Below, one piece after another: positions 47,810-56,229 of a DNA stretch of 64,000 nucleotides. The stretch is from Actinomycetes bacterium. Its GTDB lineage: Bacteria > Actinomycetota > Acidimicrobiia > Acidimicrobiales > Ilumatobacteraceae. Each line of letters opens with the position of its first letter. Within the stretch, counting starts at the first letter, position 1. The notes below the pieces were generated by a model. The model was given only the letters and a program-made list of their open reading frames with translations. It made no database searches and was not told the origin of the DNA. A program made the translations under genes and the position numbers. The stretch is from contig JAKOUY010000037.1 of assembly GCA_029782355.1 (NCBI GenBank), forward strand, positions 1 to 64,000. The letters run 5' to 3'.

Positions 47810-48457
47810 ATGGGCCGGCCGCGCACACCGAGGGGCCGCGCCCGGGAGGTCAGCAGCCGCTTGGCGGCGGAGTACCCCCGGGCCGAGTGCGAGCTGAACC
47901 ATCGCACCCCGTTCGAACTGCTGGTGGCCACCATCCTGTCCGCCCAGACCACCGACGCTCGGGTCAACATCGTCACGCCGACGCTCTTCGCCCGCTATCC
48001 GGACGCCGCCGCCCTGGCCGCCGCCGACCCCTCCGACGTCGAGCGCATCGTCCAGTCGACCGGCTTCTACCAGGCCAAGACGCGCAACCTGCTGGCGATG
48101 GCGGCGGCGCTGGTCGATCGCTTCGGCGGGATCGTGCCGACGAGGATGGAGGATCTCCTCAGCCTGGCCGGCGTGGGACGCAAGACGGCCAACGTGGTCC
48201 GCAGCGTTGCCTTCGGCCTGCCGGGCCTGCCGGTGGACACCCACGTCGGCCGGCTCAGCCGTCGCCTCGAGCTGACGGCGCAGGAGGATCCGGTGAAGGT
48301 CGAGCACGAGCTGGGCGCCCTGCTACCCCGGCGCGAGTGGGGCGACTTCAGCCTGCGGCTGATCCTCCACGGCCGCCGAGTGTGCGACGCTCGCCGTCCG
48401 AACTGTGGTGGCTGCGTCCTGGTCGATCTGTGCCCATCACGCACGGTGACCGGCTGA
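47810..48457 (+). CDS. nth: Endonuclease III
   Basis: 215 residues. The helix-hairpin-helix L-A-G-V-G-R-K-T-A-N-V-V holds the catalytic lysine; the catalytic aspartate is in L-P-V-D-T-H-V; the 4Fe-4S cysteines are in C-D-A-R-R-P-N-C-G-G-C-V-L-V-D-L-C (spacing 6-2-5). It removes oxidised pyrimidines from DNA. ATG 47810 or GTG 47801 is the start; the longer open frame is shadow of mshD. Confidence 0.95.
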   Translation: MGRPRTPRGRAREVSSRLAAEYPRAECELNHRTPFELLVATILSAQTTDARVNIVTPTLFARYPDAAALAAADPSDVERIVQSTGFYQAKTRNLLAMAAALVDRFGGIVPTRMEDLLSLAGVGRKTANVVRSVAFGLPGLPVDTHVGRLSRRLELTAQEDPVKVEHELGALLPRREWGDFSLRLILHGRRVCDARRPNCGGCVLVDLCPSRTVTG

Positions 48458-48480
48458 TTCGTTGCGAGGTTAGGTTCGCC

Positions 48481-48509
48481 TTGCAATTTGCCGTCGAAGA
48501 CAGCAGAAT
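48481..48509 (+). promoter_or_regulatory. Predicted promoter of the small RNA
   Basis: TTGCAA (48481-48486) and CAGAAT (48504-48509) are separated by 17 nt, the sigma-70-like spacing, in an AT-richer pocket. Just upstream (48470-48476) is TTAGGTT, which equals one half of the DtxR/IdeR iron-box consensus; the other half does not match well. A transcript would start near 48515, exactly at the first RNA stem. Confidence 0.5.
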
Positions 48510-48514
48510 GAATC

Positions 48515-48614
48515 GACGACCAGGTTCCCGCCACCTGTGTCGTCCAGCGATGCCGGGATCCGCCGCCCAGGCGTCGCCACCGACGGCCCCGTTTCGGGGC
48601 CGTCGGGTCGTTTT
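48515..48614 (+). ncRNA. Structured small RNA candidate, resembling actinobacterial 6C RNA
   Basis: Hairpin 1 has outer stem GACGA/TCGTC (48515-48519 and 48540-48544) and inner stem CAGGT/ACCTG around the C-rich loop TCCCGCC. Hairpin 2 has an 8-bp stem, 48547-48554 with 48570-48577, around a 15-nt loop containing CCGCCGCCC. Hairpin 3 is the terminator. Two C-loop hairpins followed by a terminator is the described layout of 6C RNA. The region is not convincingly coding. The match to the covariance model is untested, so the family name is tentative; that it is a transcribed structured RNA is more likely. Confidence 0.55.
48581..48614 (+). terminator. Rho-independent terminator of the small RNA
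   Basis: An 11-bp perfect stem (CGACGGCCCCG/CGGGGCCGTCG) with a 3-nt loop is followed by GGTCGTTTT. It is the best intrinsic terminator in the window. It lies 124 nt after nth, further than needed for that gene alone. On the opposite strand no T-run follows. Confidence 0.85.
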
Positions 48615-48678
48615 CGGGTGCCGCGCCGGCCCCCGGGCCGGGTGGCGCCTCGGACGGTGCGTACCACACCACCGGGTG

Positions 48679-48888
48679 TTACCGGAGCGAGTCGACGGCC
48701 CGACGCAGCGCCCGCCCCGACGCGCGCAGCGTTCGCTCGGCCTCGTGCAGCGCGCCGGCGGCGACGTCGTGGCGGCCGTCGTCCAGCTCGCCACGGAGGG
48801 CGTCGAGTCGAGCGCGGTACTCGTCGAGGTGCTGACGCATGGACTCCAGCGTGGCAACCGTCGAGGCCGGCGGAGAGGGCGTGGTCAT
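48679..48888 (-). CDS. Small predicted helical protein, function unknown
   Basis: 69 residues. After a short Pro/Ser start, residues 12-69 form a charged heptad-like helix (L-E-S-M-R-Q-H-L-D-E-Y-R-A-R-L-D-A-L-R-G-E-L) and a second helix (A-L-H-E-A-E-R-T-L-R-A-S-G-R-A-L-R). It may be a helical hairpin or coiled-coil dimer. ATG 48888; no homologue recognised. It occupies the space between the RNA locus and hisC on the opposite strand. Confidence 0.6.
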   Translation of the reverse strand: MTTPSPPASTVATLESMRQHLDEYRARLDALRGELDDGRHDVAAGALHEAERTLRASGRALRRAVDSLR

Positions 48889-48964
48889 TCGACCAGTCTG
48901 GCGACGCTCAGCCGTGCCGGCAATGCGCTCGGGGTCGGCTGAGCGGGGTGGATATCGTGACCCG

Positions 48965-50026
48965 GTGCCCGCGGTTCCCGTCCGTGACGACCTTCGCGCC
49001 CTGGAGGGCTACCACTCCCCCCAGGTCGAGGTGCGCGTCCGGCTGAACACCAACGAGTCGCCGACGGCCCCGCCGGCGGCCTGGCGCGACGCCCTGGCGG
49101 CCGAGCTGTCGCGGGTCGAGTGGCACCGCTATCCCGACCGCTCGGCGACGGAGCTGCGCCGGTCGATCGCCGACGTCCACGGGGTCGATCCCGGTCAGGT
49201 GTTCGCCGCCAACGGCAGCAACGAGGTCCTGCAGACGCTGCTGTTGACCTACGCCGGTCCCGGACGGCGGGTGGCCACCTTCGAGCCGACGTACCAGCTC
49301 CACGGGCACATCGCCCGGCTCACCGGCGCGGCCGTCGTCGAGGGCGAGCGTCACCCCGACTTCACCCTCGACCTGACCGAGGTCGACCGGGTCCTCGGCG
49401 AGGCCGCGCCGTCAGTCACCTTCTTGTGCTCGCCGAACAACCCCACCGGGCGGGAGGAGCCTCGCGCCAACGTCGAGGCCGTCCTGGCGAGGGCGCCGGG
49501 CCTGGTGGTGGTCGACGAGGCCTATGGGCAGTTCGCCAGCTGGAGCGCCCTCGAGCTGGTCGACGAGGACCGACCGCTGGTGGTCACGCGCACGTTCTCC
49601 AAGACCTGGTCGATGGCTGCGGCCCGCCTCGGCTACCTCGTCGGACCGAGCTGGCTGGTCGCCGAGCTCGACAAGGTGGTCCTCCCGTACCACCTCGACG
49701 CCGCCAAGCAGATCGCCGGCCGGCTGGCGGTGCGCTACGCCGGCGACATGGAGCGGCGGGTTCGCCAGATCGTCGACCAGCGCGAGCGGATCAGCGCCGG
49801 TCTGGCCGCCCTGGACACCGAGGTGTTCCCCAGCGGGGCGAACTTCGTGCTGTTCCGGCCGCGTCATCGGCGTGGGCGGGAGGTGTGGCAGGGCCTGCTG
49901 GATCGCAGCATCCTGGTGCGCGACTGCTCCGGGTGGCCGCGACTGGCCGACTGCCTGCGGGTCACCGTCGGCACCCCGGACGAGAACGGCGAGTTCCTCA
50001 CGGCGATGCAGGAGATCCTCGGATGA
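48965..50026 (+). CDS. hisC: Histidinol-phosphate aminotransferase
   Basis: 353 residues. The substrate region L-N-T-N-E-S-P, A-N-G-S-N-E-V-L and S-P-N-N-P-T-G are type-II aminotransferase features; the PLP lysine is in R-T-F-S-K-T-W-S-M-A-A-A-R-L-G. It converts imidazole-acetol phosphate to histidinol phosphate. GTG 48965 precedes the conserved V-R-D-D-L-R-A-L. First gene of the hisCBHAF operon; each junction has a 4-nt overlap. Confidence 0.96.
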   Translation: MPAVPVRDDLRALEGYHSPQVEVRVRLNTNESPTAPPAAWRDALAAELSRVEWHRYPDRSATELRRSIADVHGVDPGQVFAANGSNEVLQTLLLTYAGPGRRVATFEPTYQLHGHIARLTGAAVVEGERHPDFTLDLTEVDRVLGEAAPSVTFLCSPNNPTGREEPRANVEAVLARAPGLVVVDEAYGQFASWSALELVDEDRPLVVTRTFSKTWSMAAARLGYLVGPSWLVAELDKVVLPYHLDAAKQIAGRLAVRYAGDMERRVRQIVDQRERISAGLAALDTEVFPSGANFVLFRPRHRRGREVWQGLLDRSILVRDCSGWPRLADCLRVTVGTPDENGEFLTAMQEILG

Positions 50027-50613
50027 CCCGCCAGGCCACGGTCCGGCGAACGACGGCGGAGACCAGCGTGCGGGTCGACCTCGCGCTCGACGGAGCCGGC
50101 GACGCGGTGGCCCGCACCGGGATCCCGTTCTACGACCACATGCTCGAACAGGTGGGCAAGCATGCCGGCTTCGACCTGCGCATCGAGGCCACCGGCGACC
50201 TGCACATCGACACCCACCACACCGTCGAGGACGTGGGCATCGCGCTCGGCCAGGCCATCCGCGACGCACTGGGCGACAAGGTCGGCGTCCGCCGCTTCGC
50301 CAGTGGGATGTTCCCGCTCGACGAGGCACTCGTGGCCGTGGCCCTCGACCTGTCCGGGCGGCCGTTCGTGGTCTGGGAGGTGGCGATGCCGGAGTGCCTG
50401 CCGCTCGGCACCCCACCGTTCGACCCGCAGCTCGCCGAGCATGCCGTGACCTCACTGGCCACCGCAGCCGCCGTGACGTTGCACGTCACCCTGCAGCGCG
50501 GCCGCAACGTCCACCACATCATCGAAGCCGTGTTCAAGGGACTCGGTCGCTGCCTGCGCGACGCGGTGCGGGTGGAGGGCACGACCCTGCCCTCCACCAA
50601 GGGAGCGCTGTGA
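50023..50613 (+). CDS. hisB: Imidazoleglycerol-phosphate dehydratase
   Basis: 196 residues, the monofunctional form. Metal-binding D-H-M-L and two histidine motifs, D-T-H-H-T-V-E-D and G-R-N-V-H-H-I-I-E, are present. ATG 50023 overlaps the hisC stop (ATGA). Confidence 0.97.
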   Translation: MTRQATVRRTTAETSVRVDLALDGAGDAVARTGIPFYDHMLEQVGKHAGFDLRIEATGDLHIDTHHTVEDVGIALGQAIRDALGDKVGVRRFASGMFPLDEALVAVALDLSGRPFVVWEVAMPECLPLGTPPFDPQLAEHAVTSLATAAAVTLHVTLQRGRNVHHIIEAVFKGLGRCLRDAVRVEGTTLPSTKGAL

Positions 50614-51242
50614 CCGCCCCGCTGGTGGCGGTGCTCGACTACGGCATCGGCAACCTGCGTTCGGCGCAGAAGGCCCTCGAGCGGGTCGGCGCCGACGCCC
50701 GGCTGACCGCCGACCGCCGCCTGGTGGCCGACGCCGCGGCGGTGGTGCTGCCCGGCGTGGGGGCCTTCGGCGCGTGCATGGACGCGTTGCGCGCCGCCGA
50801 CCTGGAGGACGTGGTCCACGACGCGGTCGCCGGCGGCCGTCCGTTCCTCGGCATCTGCGTGGGTATGCAGATGCTGTTCGACTCCAGCGAGGAGGATGCC
50901 ACGCACCGCGGACTCGGCGTGATCGCCGGCCAGGTGCGCTGGCTGGGGACCACCGTGCCCCGCCCGCAGATGCAGTGGAACCGCCTCGAGCTGGCCGGCC
51001 GGGACCCGATGTTCGAGGGTCTCGGTCAGCATCCGTGGATGTACTTCGTCCACTCGTTGCACGGCGTGCCCGACGACCGGGCGGCCGTGGCGGCGACGTG
51101 TCAATACGGCGCCACGGTCAACGCCGCGTTCCGGCAGGGCACCGTGTTCGCCACGCAGTTCCATCCGGAGAAGTCCGGGCGCGCCGGACTGGCGTTGCTC
51201 GCCAACTTCGTCGGCCGTGCCGGCACGGCGGGAGGATCGTGA
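50610..51242 (+). CDS. hisH: Imidazole glycerol phosphate synthase, glutaminase subunit
   Basis: 210 residues. The class-I amidotransferase nucleophile is in G-I-C-V-G-M-Q; histidine and glutamate follow in Q-F-H-P-E-K-S. It releases ammonia from glutamine and passes it to HisF. GTG 50610 overlaps hisB by 4 nt. Confidence 0.97.
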   Translation: MTAPLVAVLDYGIGNLRSAQKALERVGADARLTADRRLVADAAAVVLPGVGAFGACMDALRAADLEDVVHDAVAGGRPFLGICVGMQMLFDSSEEDATHRGLGVIAGQVRWLGTTVPRPQMQWNRLELAGRDPMFEGLGQHPWMYFVHSLHGVPDDRAAVAATCQYGATVNAAFRQGTVFATQFHPEKSGRAGLALLANFVGRAGTAGGS

Positions 51243-51964
51243 GCGCCGAGCTGTACCCGGCCATCGACCTGCGCGACGGGCGAGTGGTGCGACTGCGCCA
51301 GGGCGACTACGCCGACGAGACGGTGTACGGCGAGGACCCGGAGGCGGTGGCCGGCTCCTTCGCCGACGCCGGGGCGACCTGGATCCACGTCGTCGATCTC
51401 GACGCCGCCCGCCACGGATCACCGCAGAATCGCCCGGTCGTGGCGGCCGTGGTGGCCGCCGTGGCCGGTCGAGCCCGGGTCCAGACCGGGGGTGGCGTGC
51501 GCCGGCTGGACGATGCCCGGGCACTGGCGGCCGCCGGCGTGGCCCGGGTGGTCATGGGTTCGGCGGCCGTCGCCGATCCGTCGCTGGTCGACGCGGTGGC
51601 CGACATCGTCCCGGTCGCCGTCGGGCTCGACCACCGCCGGGGCGAGGTGGCCGTACACGGCTGGACCGCCGGCAGCGGGCGCACGGTCGAGGAGCTGCTC
51701 GGCGCATTCCCCCGGGCCAGCGCGCTCGTCATCACCGACATCGCCCGGGACGGCATGCTGGCCGGCCCCGACCTCGACGGCCTGACCGCGGCCGCACGGG
51801 CCACGGAGATCCCGGTCATCGCCAGTGGCGGGGTGGCCACGCTGGACGACGTCCGCGCCCTGGCCGCGGTGCCGGGCATCGCCGGGGTGATCACCGGCAA
51901 GGCGCTGTACGACGGCCGCTTCACCGTGGCCGATGCCCTGGCCGCGCTGCGCGGTGGCTCGTGA
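51239..51964 (+). CDS. hisA: Phosphoribosylformimino-AICAR-phosphate isomerase
   Basis: 241 residues, a TIM barrel. [12 protein letters not shown] opens it and [14 protein letters not shown] holds the second catalytic aspartate. The segment Q-T-G-G-G-V-R resembles ordinary HisA rather than the E-L-S-G-G-I-R of mycobacterial PriA, so a dedicated HisA is more likely than a dual HisA/TrpF enzyme; this is a judgement from one motif. GTG 51239. Confidence 0.92.
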   Translation: MSAELYPAIDLRDGRVVRLRQGDYADETVYGEDPEAVAGSFADAGATWIHVVDLDAARHGSPQNRPVVAAVVAAVAGRARVQTGGGVRRLDDARALAAAGVARVVMGSAAVADPSLVDAVADIVPVAVGLDHRRGEVAVHGWTAGSGRTVEELLGAFPRASALVITDIARDGMLAGPDLDGLTAAARATEIPVIASGGVATLDDVRALAAVPGIAGVITGKALYDGRFTVADALAALRGGS

Positions 51965-52740
51965 GGGTCGCCCGGGTGATCCCGTGCCTGGACGTGACGG
52001 CCGGCCGGGTGGTCAAGGGGATCAACTTCGTCGGGCTGCGCGACGCCGGTGATCCGGTGGAGTTGGCCGCTCGCTACGACGCCGAAGGCGCCGACGAGCT
52101 GGTCTTCTTGGACATCACCGCCTCCTCGGACGGGCGCGACACGATGGTCGACGTCGTCACCCGGACGGCCGAGCAGGTGTTCATCCCGCTGACGGTCGGT
52201 GGAGGCATCCGCACCGTGGCCGACGCCCGGCGCATGCTGCGGGCCGGTGCCGACAAGGTCAGCGTCAACACCGCGGCCGTCGAGCGGCCCGAGCTGGTGG
52301 TCGAGATCGCCGCCGAGTTCGGCTCGCAGTGCTGCGTGTGCGCCATCGATGCCAAGCGGGCGACGGACCGGGCCGGGGCGATGCCGTCGGGGTTCGAGGT
52401 GTACGTCCACGGTGGGCGGACCCCGACCGGGATCGACGCCGTCGGCTGGGCCCGCCAGATCACCGGTCTCGGGGCGGGGGAGATCCTGCTGACCTCGATG
52501 GATCGCGACGGAACCCGGGCCGGCTTCGACCTCGAGCTGACTGCGGCCATCGCCGACGCCGTCGGAGTGCCGGTGATCGCCAGCGGGGGAGTTGGCACCC
52601 TCGAGCACCTCGCCGACGGCGTCACGGTGGGCCACGCCACCGGCGTCCTGGCGGCCAGCATCTTCCACTTCGGCGAGTTCACCGTCCGCCAGGCCAAAGC
52701 GGTCCTCGCCGACCACGGCGTGATCACCCGGCCGGTGTAG
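51961..52740 (+). CDS. hisF: Imidazole glycerol phosphate synthase, cyclase subunit
   Basis: 259 residues. R-V-I-P-C-L-D-V and L-T-S-M-D-R-D-G-T contain the two catalytic aspartates, and I-A-S-G-G-V-G binds phosphate. It forms IGP and AICAR with HisH. GTG 51961. hisG, hisI/E and hisD are not in the window. Confidence 0.97.
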   Translation: MRVARVIPCLDVTAGRVVKGINFVGLRDAGDPVELAARYDAEGADELVFLDITASSDGRDTMVDVVTRTAEQVFIPLTVGGGIRTVADARRMLRAGADKVSVNTAAVERPELVVEIAAEFGSQCCVCAIDAKRATDRAGAMPSGFEVYVHGGRTPTGIDAVGWARQITGLGAGEILLTSMDRDGTRAGFDLELTAAIADAVGVPVIASGGVGTLEHLADGVTVGHATGVLAASIFHFGEFTVRQAKAVLADHGVITRPV

Positions 52741-52776
52741 GCCGGGGTGGCCGGGCGGTCGGTAGGTTCGTCGCCG

Positions 52777-53760
52777 ATGACTTCCACACCCACCATGCCC
52801 CTCCGCCGCCTCGGGCGCAGCGGCCTGCAACTGTCCGTTCTCTCCTTCGGGAGCTGGGTGACCTTCGACAACCAGCTCGACGACGACCTTGCCCTGGAGT
52901 GCATGCAGAACGCCTGGGAGGCGGGCTGCAACTTCTTCGACAACGCCGAGTCCTACGCCCAGGGCAAGAGCGAGGCGATCATGGGCCGGGCCCTGGCCCG
53001 CCTCGGCTGGCCGCGGCACCGCTACGTGGTCAGCACCAAGTTCTACTGGGGCATCCACGGCGACGTGCCGAACATGCGCAACACGTTGAACCGCAAGTAC
53101 CTGGCCCAGGCCATCGACGCCTCGCTGGAGCGGTTCGGGTTGGACTTCATCGACCTGGTGTACTGCCACCGCCCTGACCCGAACACCCCGGTCGACGAGA
53201 CCGTCTGGGCCATGCACGACATGGTCGCCAGCGGCAAGGCCCTGTACTGGGGCACCAGCGAGTGGTCGGCGGAGCAGATCCGCGCCGCCTGGGAGTACGC
53301 CGACCGCCATCACCTGCACGCCCCGGTGATGGAGCAGCCGCAGTACAACCTGCTGGATCGTCGCCGGGTGGAGGAGGAGTACGCCCCGCTGTACGAGGAG
53401 CCGATCGGCTTGGGCACGACGATCTGGAGTCCGCTGGCCTCCGGATTGCTGACGGGGAAGTACCGCGACGGCGTCCCGGCCGACAGTCGCGCCGCGCTCC
53501 CGGGGTACGCCTGGCTGGCCGGATCGCTGACCGACGCCGATGCGCTGGCCAAGGTCGAGCGGCTGCGCCCGATCGCCGAGGAGTTGGGGTGCACGCTGTC
53601 GCAGCTGGCATTGGCGTGGTGCACGTTGAACCCGCACGTGTCCACCGTGATCACCGGAGCCAGCAAGGCGTCCCAGGTCACCGAGAACTTCGGTGCCCTG
53701 CACGTCATCCCGCTGCTGACCGAGGAGGTCGTGGTGCGCATCGAGGACGCGGTTCGCTGA
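52777..53760 (+). CDS. Aldo/keto reductase, Kv-beta/YghZ-like
   Basis: 327 residues. [12 protein letters not shown] starts the barrel; the catalytic tetrad is visible as the aspartate and tyrosine of F-F-D-N-A-E-S-Y, the lysine of V-S-T-K-F-Y and the histidine of Y-C-H-R-P-D. T-K-F-Y-W-G and the length fit the potassium-channel beta-subunit/YghZ group, NADPH-dependent reductases of aldehydes and methylglyoxal. ATG 52777 is 36 nt after hisF; probably not functionally related to it. Confidence 0.88.
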   Translation: MTSTPTMPLRRLGRSGLQLSVLSFGSWVTFDNQLDDDLALECMQNAWEAGCNFFDNAESYAQGKSEAIMGRALARLGWPRHRYVVSTKFYWGIHGDVPNMRNTLNRKYLAQAIDASLERFGLDFIDLVYCHRPDPNTPVDETVWAMHDMVASGKALYWGTSEWSAEQIRAAWEYADRHHLHAPVMEQPQYNLLDRRRVEEEYAPLYEEPIGLGTTIWSPLASGLLTGKYRDGVPADSRAALPGYAWLAGSLTDADALAKVERLRPIAEELGCTLSQLALAWCTLNPHVSTVITGASKASQVTENFGALHVIPLLTEEVVVRIEDAVR

Positions 53761-53786
53761 CCGGAGCCCCGCCTCGGCATGGCCGA

Positions 53787-53809
53787 GGATTGTATATAAG
53801 ATGCAATCC
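53787..53809. promoter_or_regulatory. Operator-like AT-rich palindrome, site 1
   Basis: GGATTGTAT and ATGCAATCC are inverted (8 of 9 positions) around ATAAG. The site stands out in very GC-rich DNA and lies 37 nt before the first gene of the rightward catabolic operon. It shares 17 of 23 positions with the site at 63234-63256. Probably the binding site of a regulator, TetR-type by appearance; the regulator is not in this part of the window. Confidence 0.6.
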
Positions 53810-53846
53810 GGTGCCCGGGTCCGTGCCGGGCAGATGGGGGATCACC

Positions 53847-54467
53847 GTGGCAGGCGCACCGCGCGACGAGGTCGAGCAGGCCTTCATCCACTTCTGGCAG
53901 GTCGGTCCGGTGGGCGAGGACTGGGTCGGGTGGGTGCAGTGCTTCACGCCCGACGTCGAGTACGTCGATCACTTCTGGGGCCCGCTGCACGGCCACGACG
54001 AGGTGCTGGCCTGGATCGAGCCGGTGATGCTGGGCGTGCCGGAGATCTACACCGTCCTCGACTGGTACACGATCGAGGGCGACCGGGTGGTGTTCCGCTG
54101 CGAGAACCGCCGGGACAACCCCGACCTCGACGCCGTTGCCGCCGGAGACCCGGCCTACTTCGACTTCCCCGGGCTGTCGGTCCTGCACTACGCCGGCGAC
54201 GGCCGGTTCCGCGCCGAGGAGGACTACTGGGACCGGGACGGCGCCCGGCGAACGAGCGTGGCCTATGCCGAGGCCTGCCGCCGCGCCGGGGCGACGACGC
54301 CCGAGTCACGGATGACCCGGCGCTTCTGGCCGGACGGTCCGGCGTGGGCCCGCCTGGATACCCCACCGGCGCCCTCGTGGCTGGGCAAGGACCATCTGGT
54401 GGGCATCACCAAGCCGCGCCAGCTGGCCGAGCTGCTGGCGCCGATGCGCGCCGAGGCCGGACGATGA
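53847..54467 (+). CDS. NTF2/SnoaL-like protein
   Basis: 206 residues. F-I-H-F-W-Q-V-G, then [21 protein letters not shown] are NTF2-fold features (the cavity motif with aspartate and histidine), and W-D-R-D follows the last strands. A hydrolase, isomerase or binding role on a catabolic intermediate is possible. GTG 53847 has GATGGGGG 6 nt upstream. First gene of a three-gene operon. Confidence 0.75.
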   Translation: MAGAPRDEVEQAFIHFWQVGPVGEDWVGWVQCFTPDVEYVDHFWGPLHGHDEVLAWIEPVMLGVPEIYTVLDWYTIEGDRVVFRCENRRDNPDLDAVAAGDPAYFDFPGLSVLHYAGDGRFRAEEDYWDRDGARRTSVAYAEACRRAGATTPESRMTRRFWPDGPAWARLDTPPAPSWLGKDHLVGITKPRQLAELLAPMRAEAGR

Positions 54468-55435
54468 CCGTGCTGGTGACCGGCGGGACCGGTCTGATCG
54501 GCTCGGTCGTGATCCGGCGGTTGTTGGCCGACGGAGCGCACGTGCGCGCCCTGGTCCGACCGGGCAGTGACGCCCAGCCGCTGGCCGACGCCGGGGCCGA
54601 ACTGGTCGAGGGCGACGTCGGCTCGCTGGACGACCTGACCGCCGCGGCGGCCGGCACCGAGGCGATCATTCACTCGGCAGCCGTGTTGGGCGGCGCCGTC
54701 CAGCACCTCGACGAGCAGCGGACGACGAACATCGCCGGCGCCTTCCACGCCTACGACGCCGCCGCCCGCCACGGCATTCGCTGCGTGGCCCTGTCGTCGA
54801 CCCCGTTCCTCGATCACCGCACCACCCTCACCGAGCACTCCCCGGTGGCCGAGCACTGGAGCGACGACCCGTACACCGTGACCAAGGGGCAGGCCTACGT
54901 GGAAGCCCAGCGGCGCGTCGCCGAGGACGGCGCCGACATCGTCGTCGTCATCCCGGGCGGGACGTACGGCCCCGGCCTGGTGCTCTCCCGGGCGATGGGC
55001 CCGACCAGCTTCAACCGGGCGATCCGCGGCGCGGTGAACGGCAAGATCAGCCAGTACCTGACCTACCGCTCCCCGTTCGTCTTCGTCGACGACGTCGCCG
55101 ACGTGTGCATCGCCGCGGCTCGCCACGGCCGCCCGGGTGGTCACTACCTGGCGTTCGGGCGGGAAGACGCGCAGTCCACGGCGTCGTGGTTGAACGTGGC
55201 CTGCGAGGTGGCCGGGGTCGAGCACCGCATCGCCGAGTTGGCCGTCGATCCCGCCGACGATGCGGCCCGGGCGGTCTACGGGGACACGCTGATCGACCTG
55301 GCGACGCGCACCTGGCCGGTGCCGTGGTTCGACAACTCGATCACCCGCGCCGAGCTCGGCTACCACCCGCGCACGCAGCGGGAGGCCATGGAGGCGACGA
55401 TCCCGTGGCTGCGGGCCAACGGGCAGATCCGCTGA
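54464..55435 (+). CDS. NAD-dependent epimerase/dehydratase-family SDR
   Basis: 323 residues, extended SDR. The cofactor loop is V-T-G-G-T-G-L-I-G and the catalytic pair is in Y-T-V-T-K-G-Q-A-Y. Downstream G-G-T-Y-G-P-G and F-V-F-V-D-D-V-A are typical of the 3-beta-hydroxysteroid dehydrogenase/dihydroflavonol reductase branch. The substrate is unknown. ATGA overlap with the NTF2 gene. Confidence 0.85.
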   Translation: MTVLVTGGTGLIGSVVIRRLLADGAHVRALVRPGSDAQPLADAGAELVEGDVGSLDDLTAAAAGTEAIIHSAAVLGGAVQHLDEQRTTNIAGAFHAYDAAARHGIRCVALSSTPFLDHRTTLTEHSPVAEHWSDDPYTVTKGQAYVEAQRRVAEDGADIVVVIPGGTYGPGLVLSRAMGPTSFNRAIRGAVNGKISQYLTYRSPFVFVDDVADVCIAAARHGRPGGHYLAFGREDAQSTASWLNVACEVAGVEHRIAELAVDPADDAARAVYGDTLIDLATRTWPVPWFDNSITRAELGYHPRTQREAMEATIPWLRANGQIR

Positions 55436-56229
55436 TGGCGGGCGCCGCGCTGTTCTCCCCCGGACGGGTGGCCGTGGTCACCGGGGCCGGACCGGGCATG
55501 GGTCGCAGCATCGCCGTGCAGCTGGCCGAGGCCGGCGTCGAGGTGGCCATCGCCGCCCGCCGGGCGGATCGGCTGGCGGAGGTGGCCGACGCCGTGCGCG
55601 CCGCCGGGCGCGAGCCGTTGGTGGTGCCGGTGGACATCACCGATCCGGCGGCGTGCCACGCACTGGTCGACGGCGTGGTTGGGCGCTTCGGCCGACTCGA
55701 CGTCCTGGTGCAGAACGCCCACCACGAGGGTGACTGGTCGGCGGTGGCCGAGGCCGACGCGGATGCCTGGCGAGCCGTGTTCGAGGTCAACGTGTTCGGC
55801 GCCCTGCACCTGGTCCATGCCGCGGTGCCGGCCATGCGCGCCGCCGGCGGCGGTGCGATCGTGCTGGTGAATTCGGGCGCGGCGGTGCGCTTCCCGCGCA
55901 ACATGGGCGCCTACGCGGCGTCGAAGTCGGCGCTCGCCGCCATCGCCCGGACGTTGGCGGTGGAGGTCGGAGCGCACCGGATCCGGGTCAACGGGGTGTT
56001 CCTCGGGCCGGTGGAGGGCGAGAACCTCCGCCGTCTGGGGACCGGTGCGGCCCAGGCCGCCGGCCTCAGCATCGAGGAGTGGATGGACGTCAAGGCCACC
56101 GAGATGCCGCTGGGCTGGGTGCCCACCCCGGACGAGTGCGCCCGGCCCGTGGTGTTCCTGGCCTCCGACCTGGCCTCGGTCATCACCGGTCAGCACCTGT
56201 CCGTCAACGGGGGTCAGTGGCTGACCTGA
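55435..56229 (+). CDS. SDR-family oxidoreductase
   Basis: 264 residues, classical SDR. T-G-A-G-P-G-M-G binds NAD(P); the active site is N-S-G followed by Y-A-A-S-K-S-A-L; the C-terminus ends in the usual S-V-N-G-G-Q-W. Start ATG overlaps the preceding stop by one nt (TGATG). Its 3' end overlaps the convergent acyl-CoA ligase by 26 nt. Confidence 0.88.
   Translation: MAGAALFSPGRVAVVTGAGPGMGRSIAVQLAEAGVEVAIAARRADRLAEVADAVRAAGREPLVVPVDITDPAACHALVDGVVGRFGRLDVLVQNAHHEGDWSAVAEADADAWRAVFEVNVFGALHLVHAAVPAMRAAGGGAIVLVNSGAAVRFPRNMGAYAASKSALAAIARTLAVEVGAHRIRVNGVFLGPVEGENLRRLGTGAAQAAGLSIEEWMDVKATEMPLGWVPTPDECARPVVFLASDLASVITGQHLSVNGGQWLT

Noticed and set aside
48508-48942. An open frame starting with ATG inside the RNA promoter.
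   Set aside because: The ATG overlaps the -10 element, the product is Arg/Pro/Ala-rich without a domain, and the region folds as RNA.
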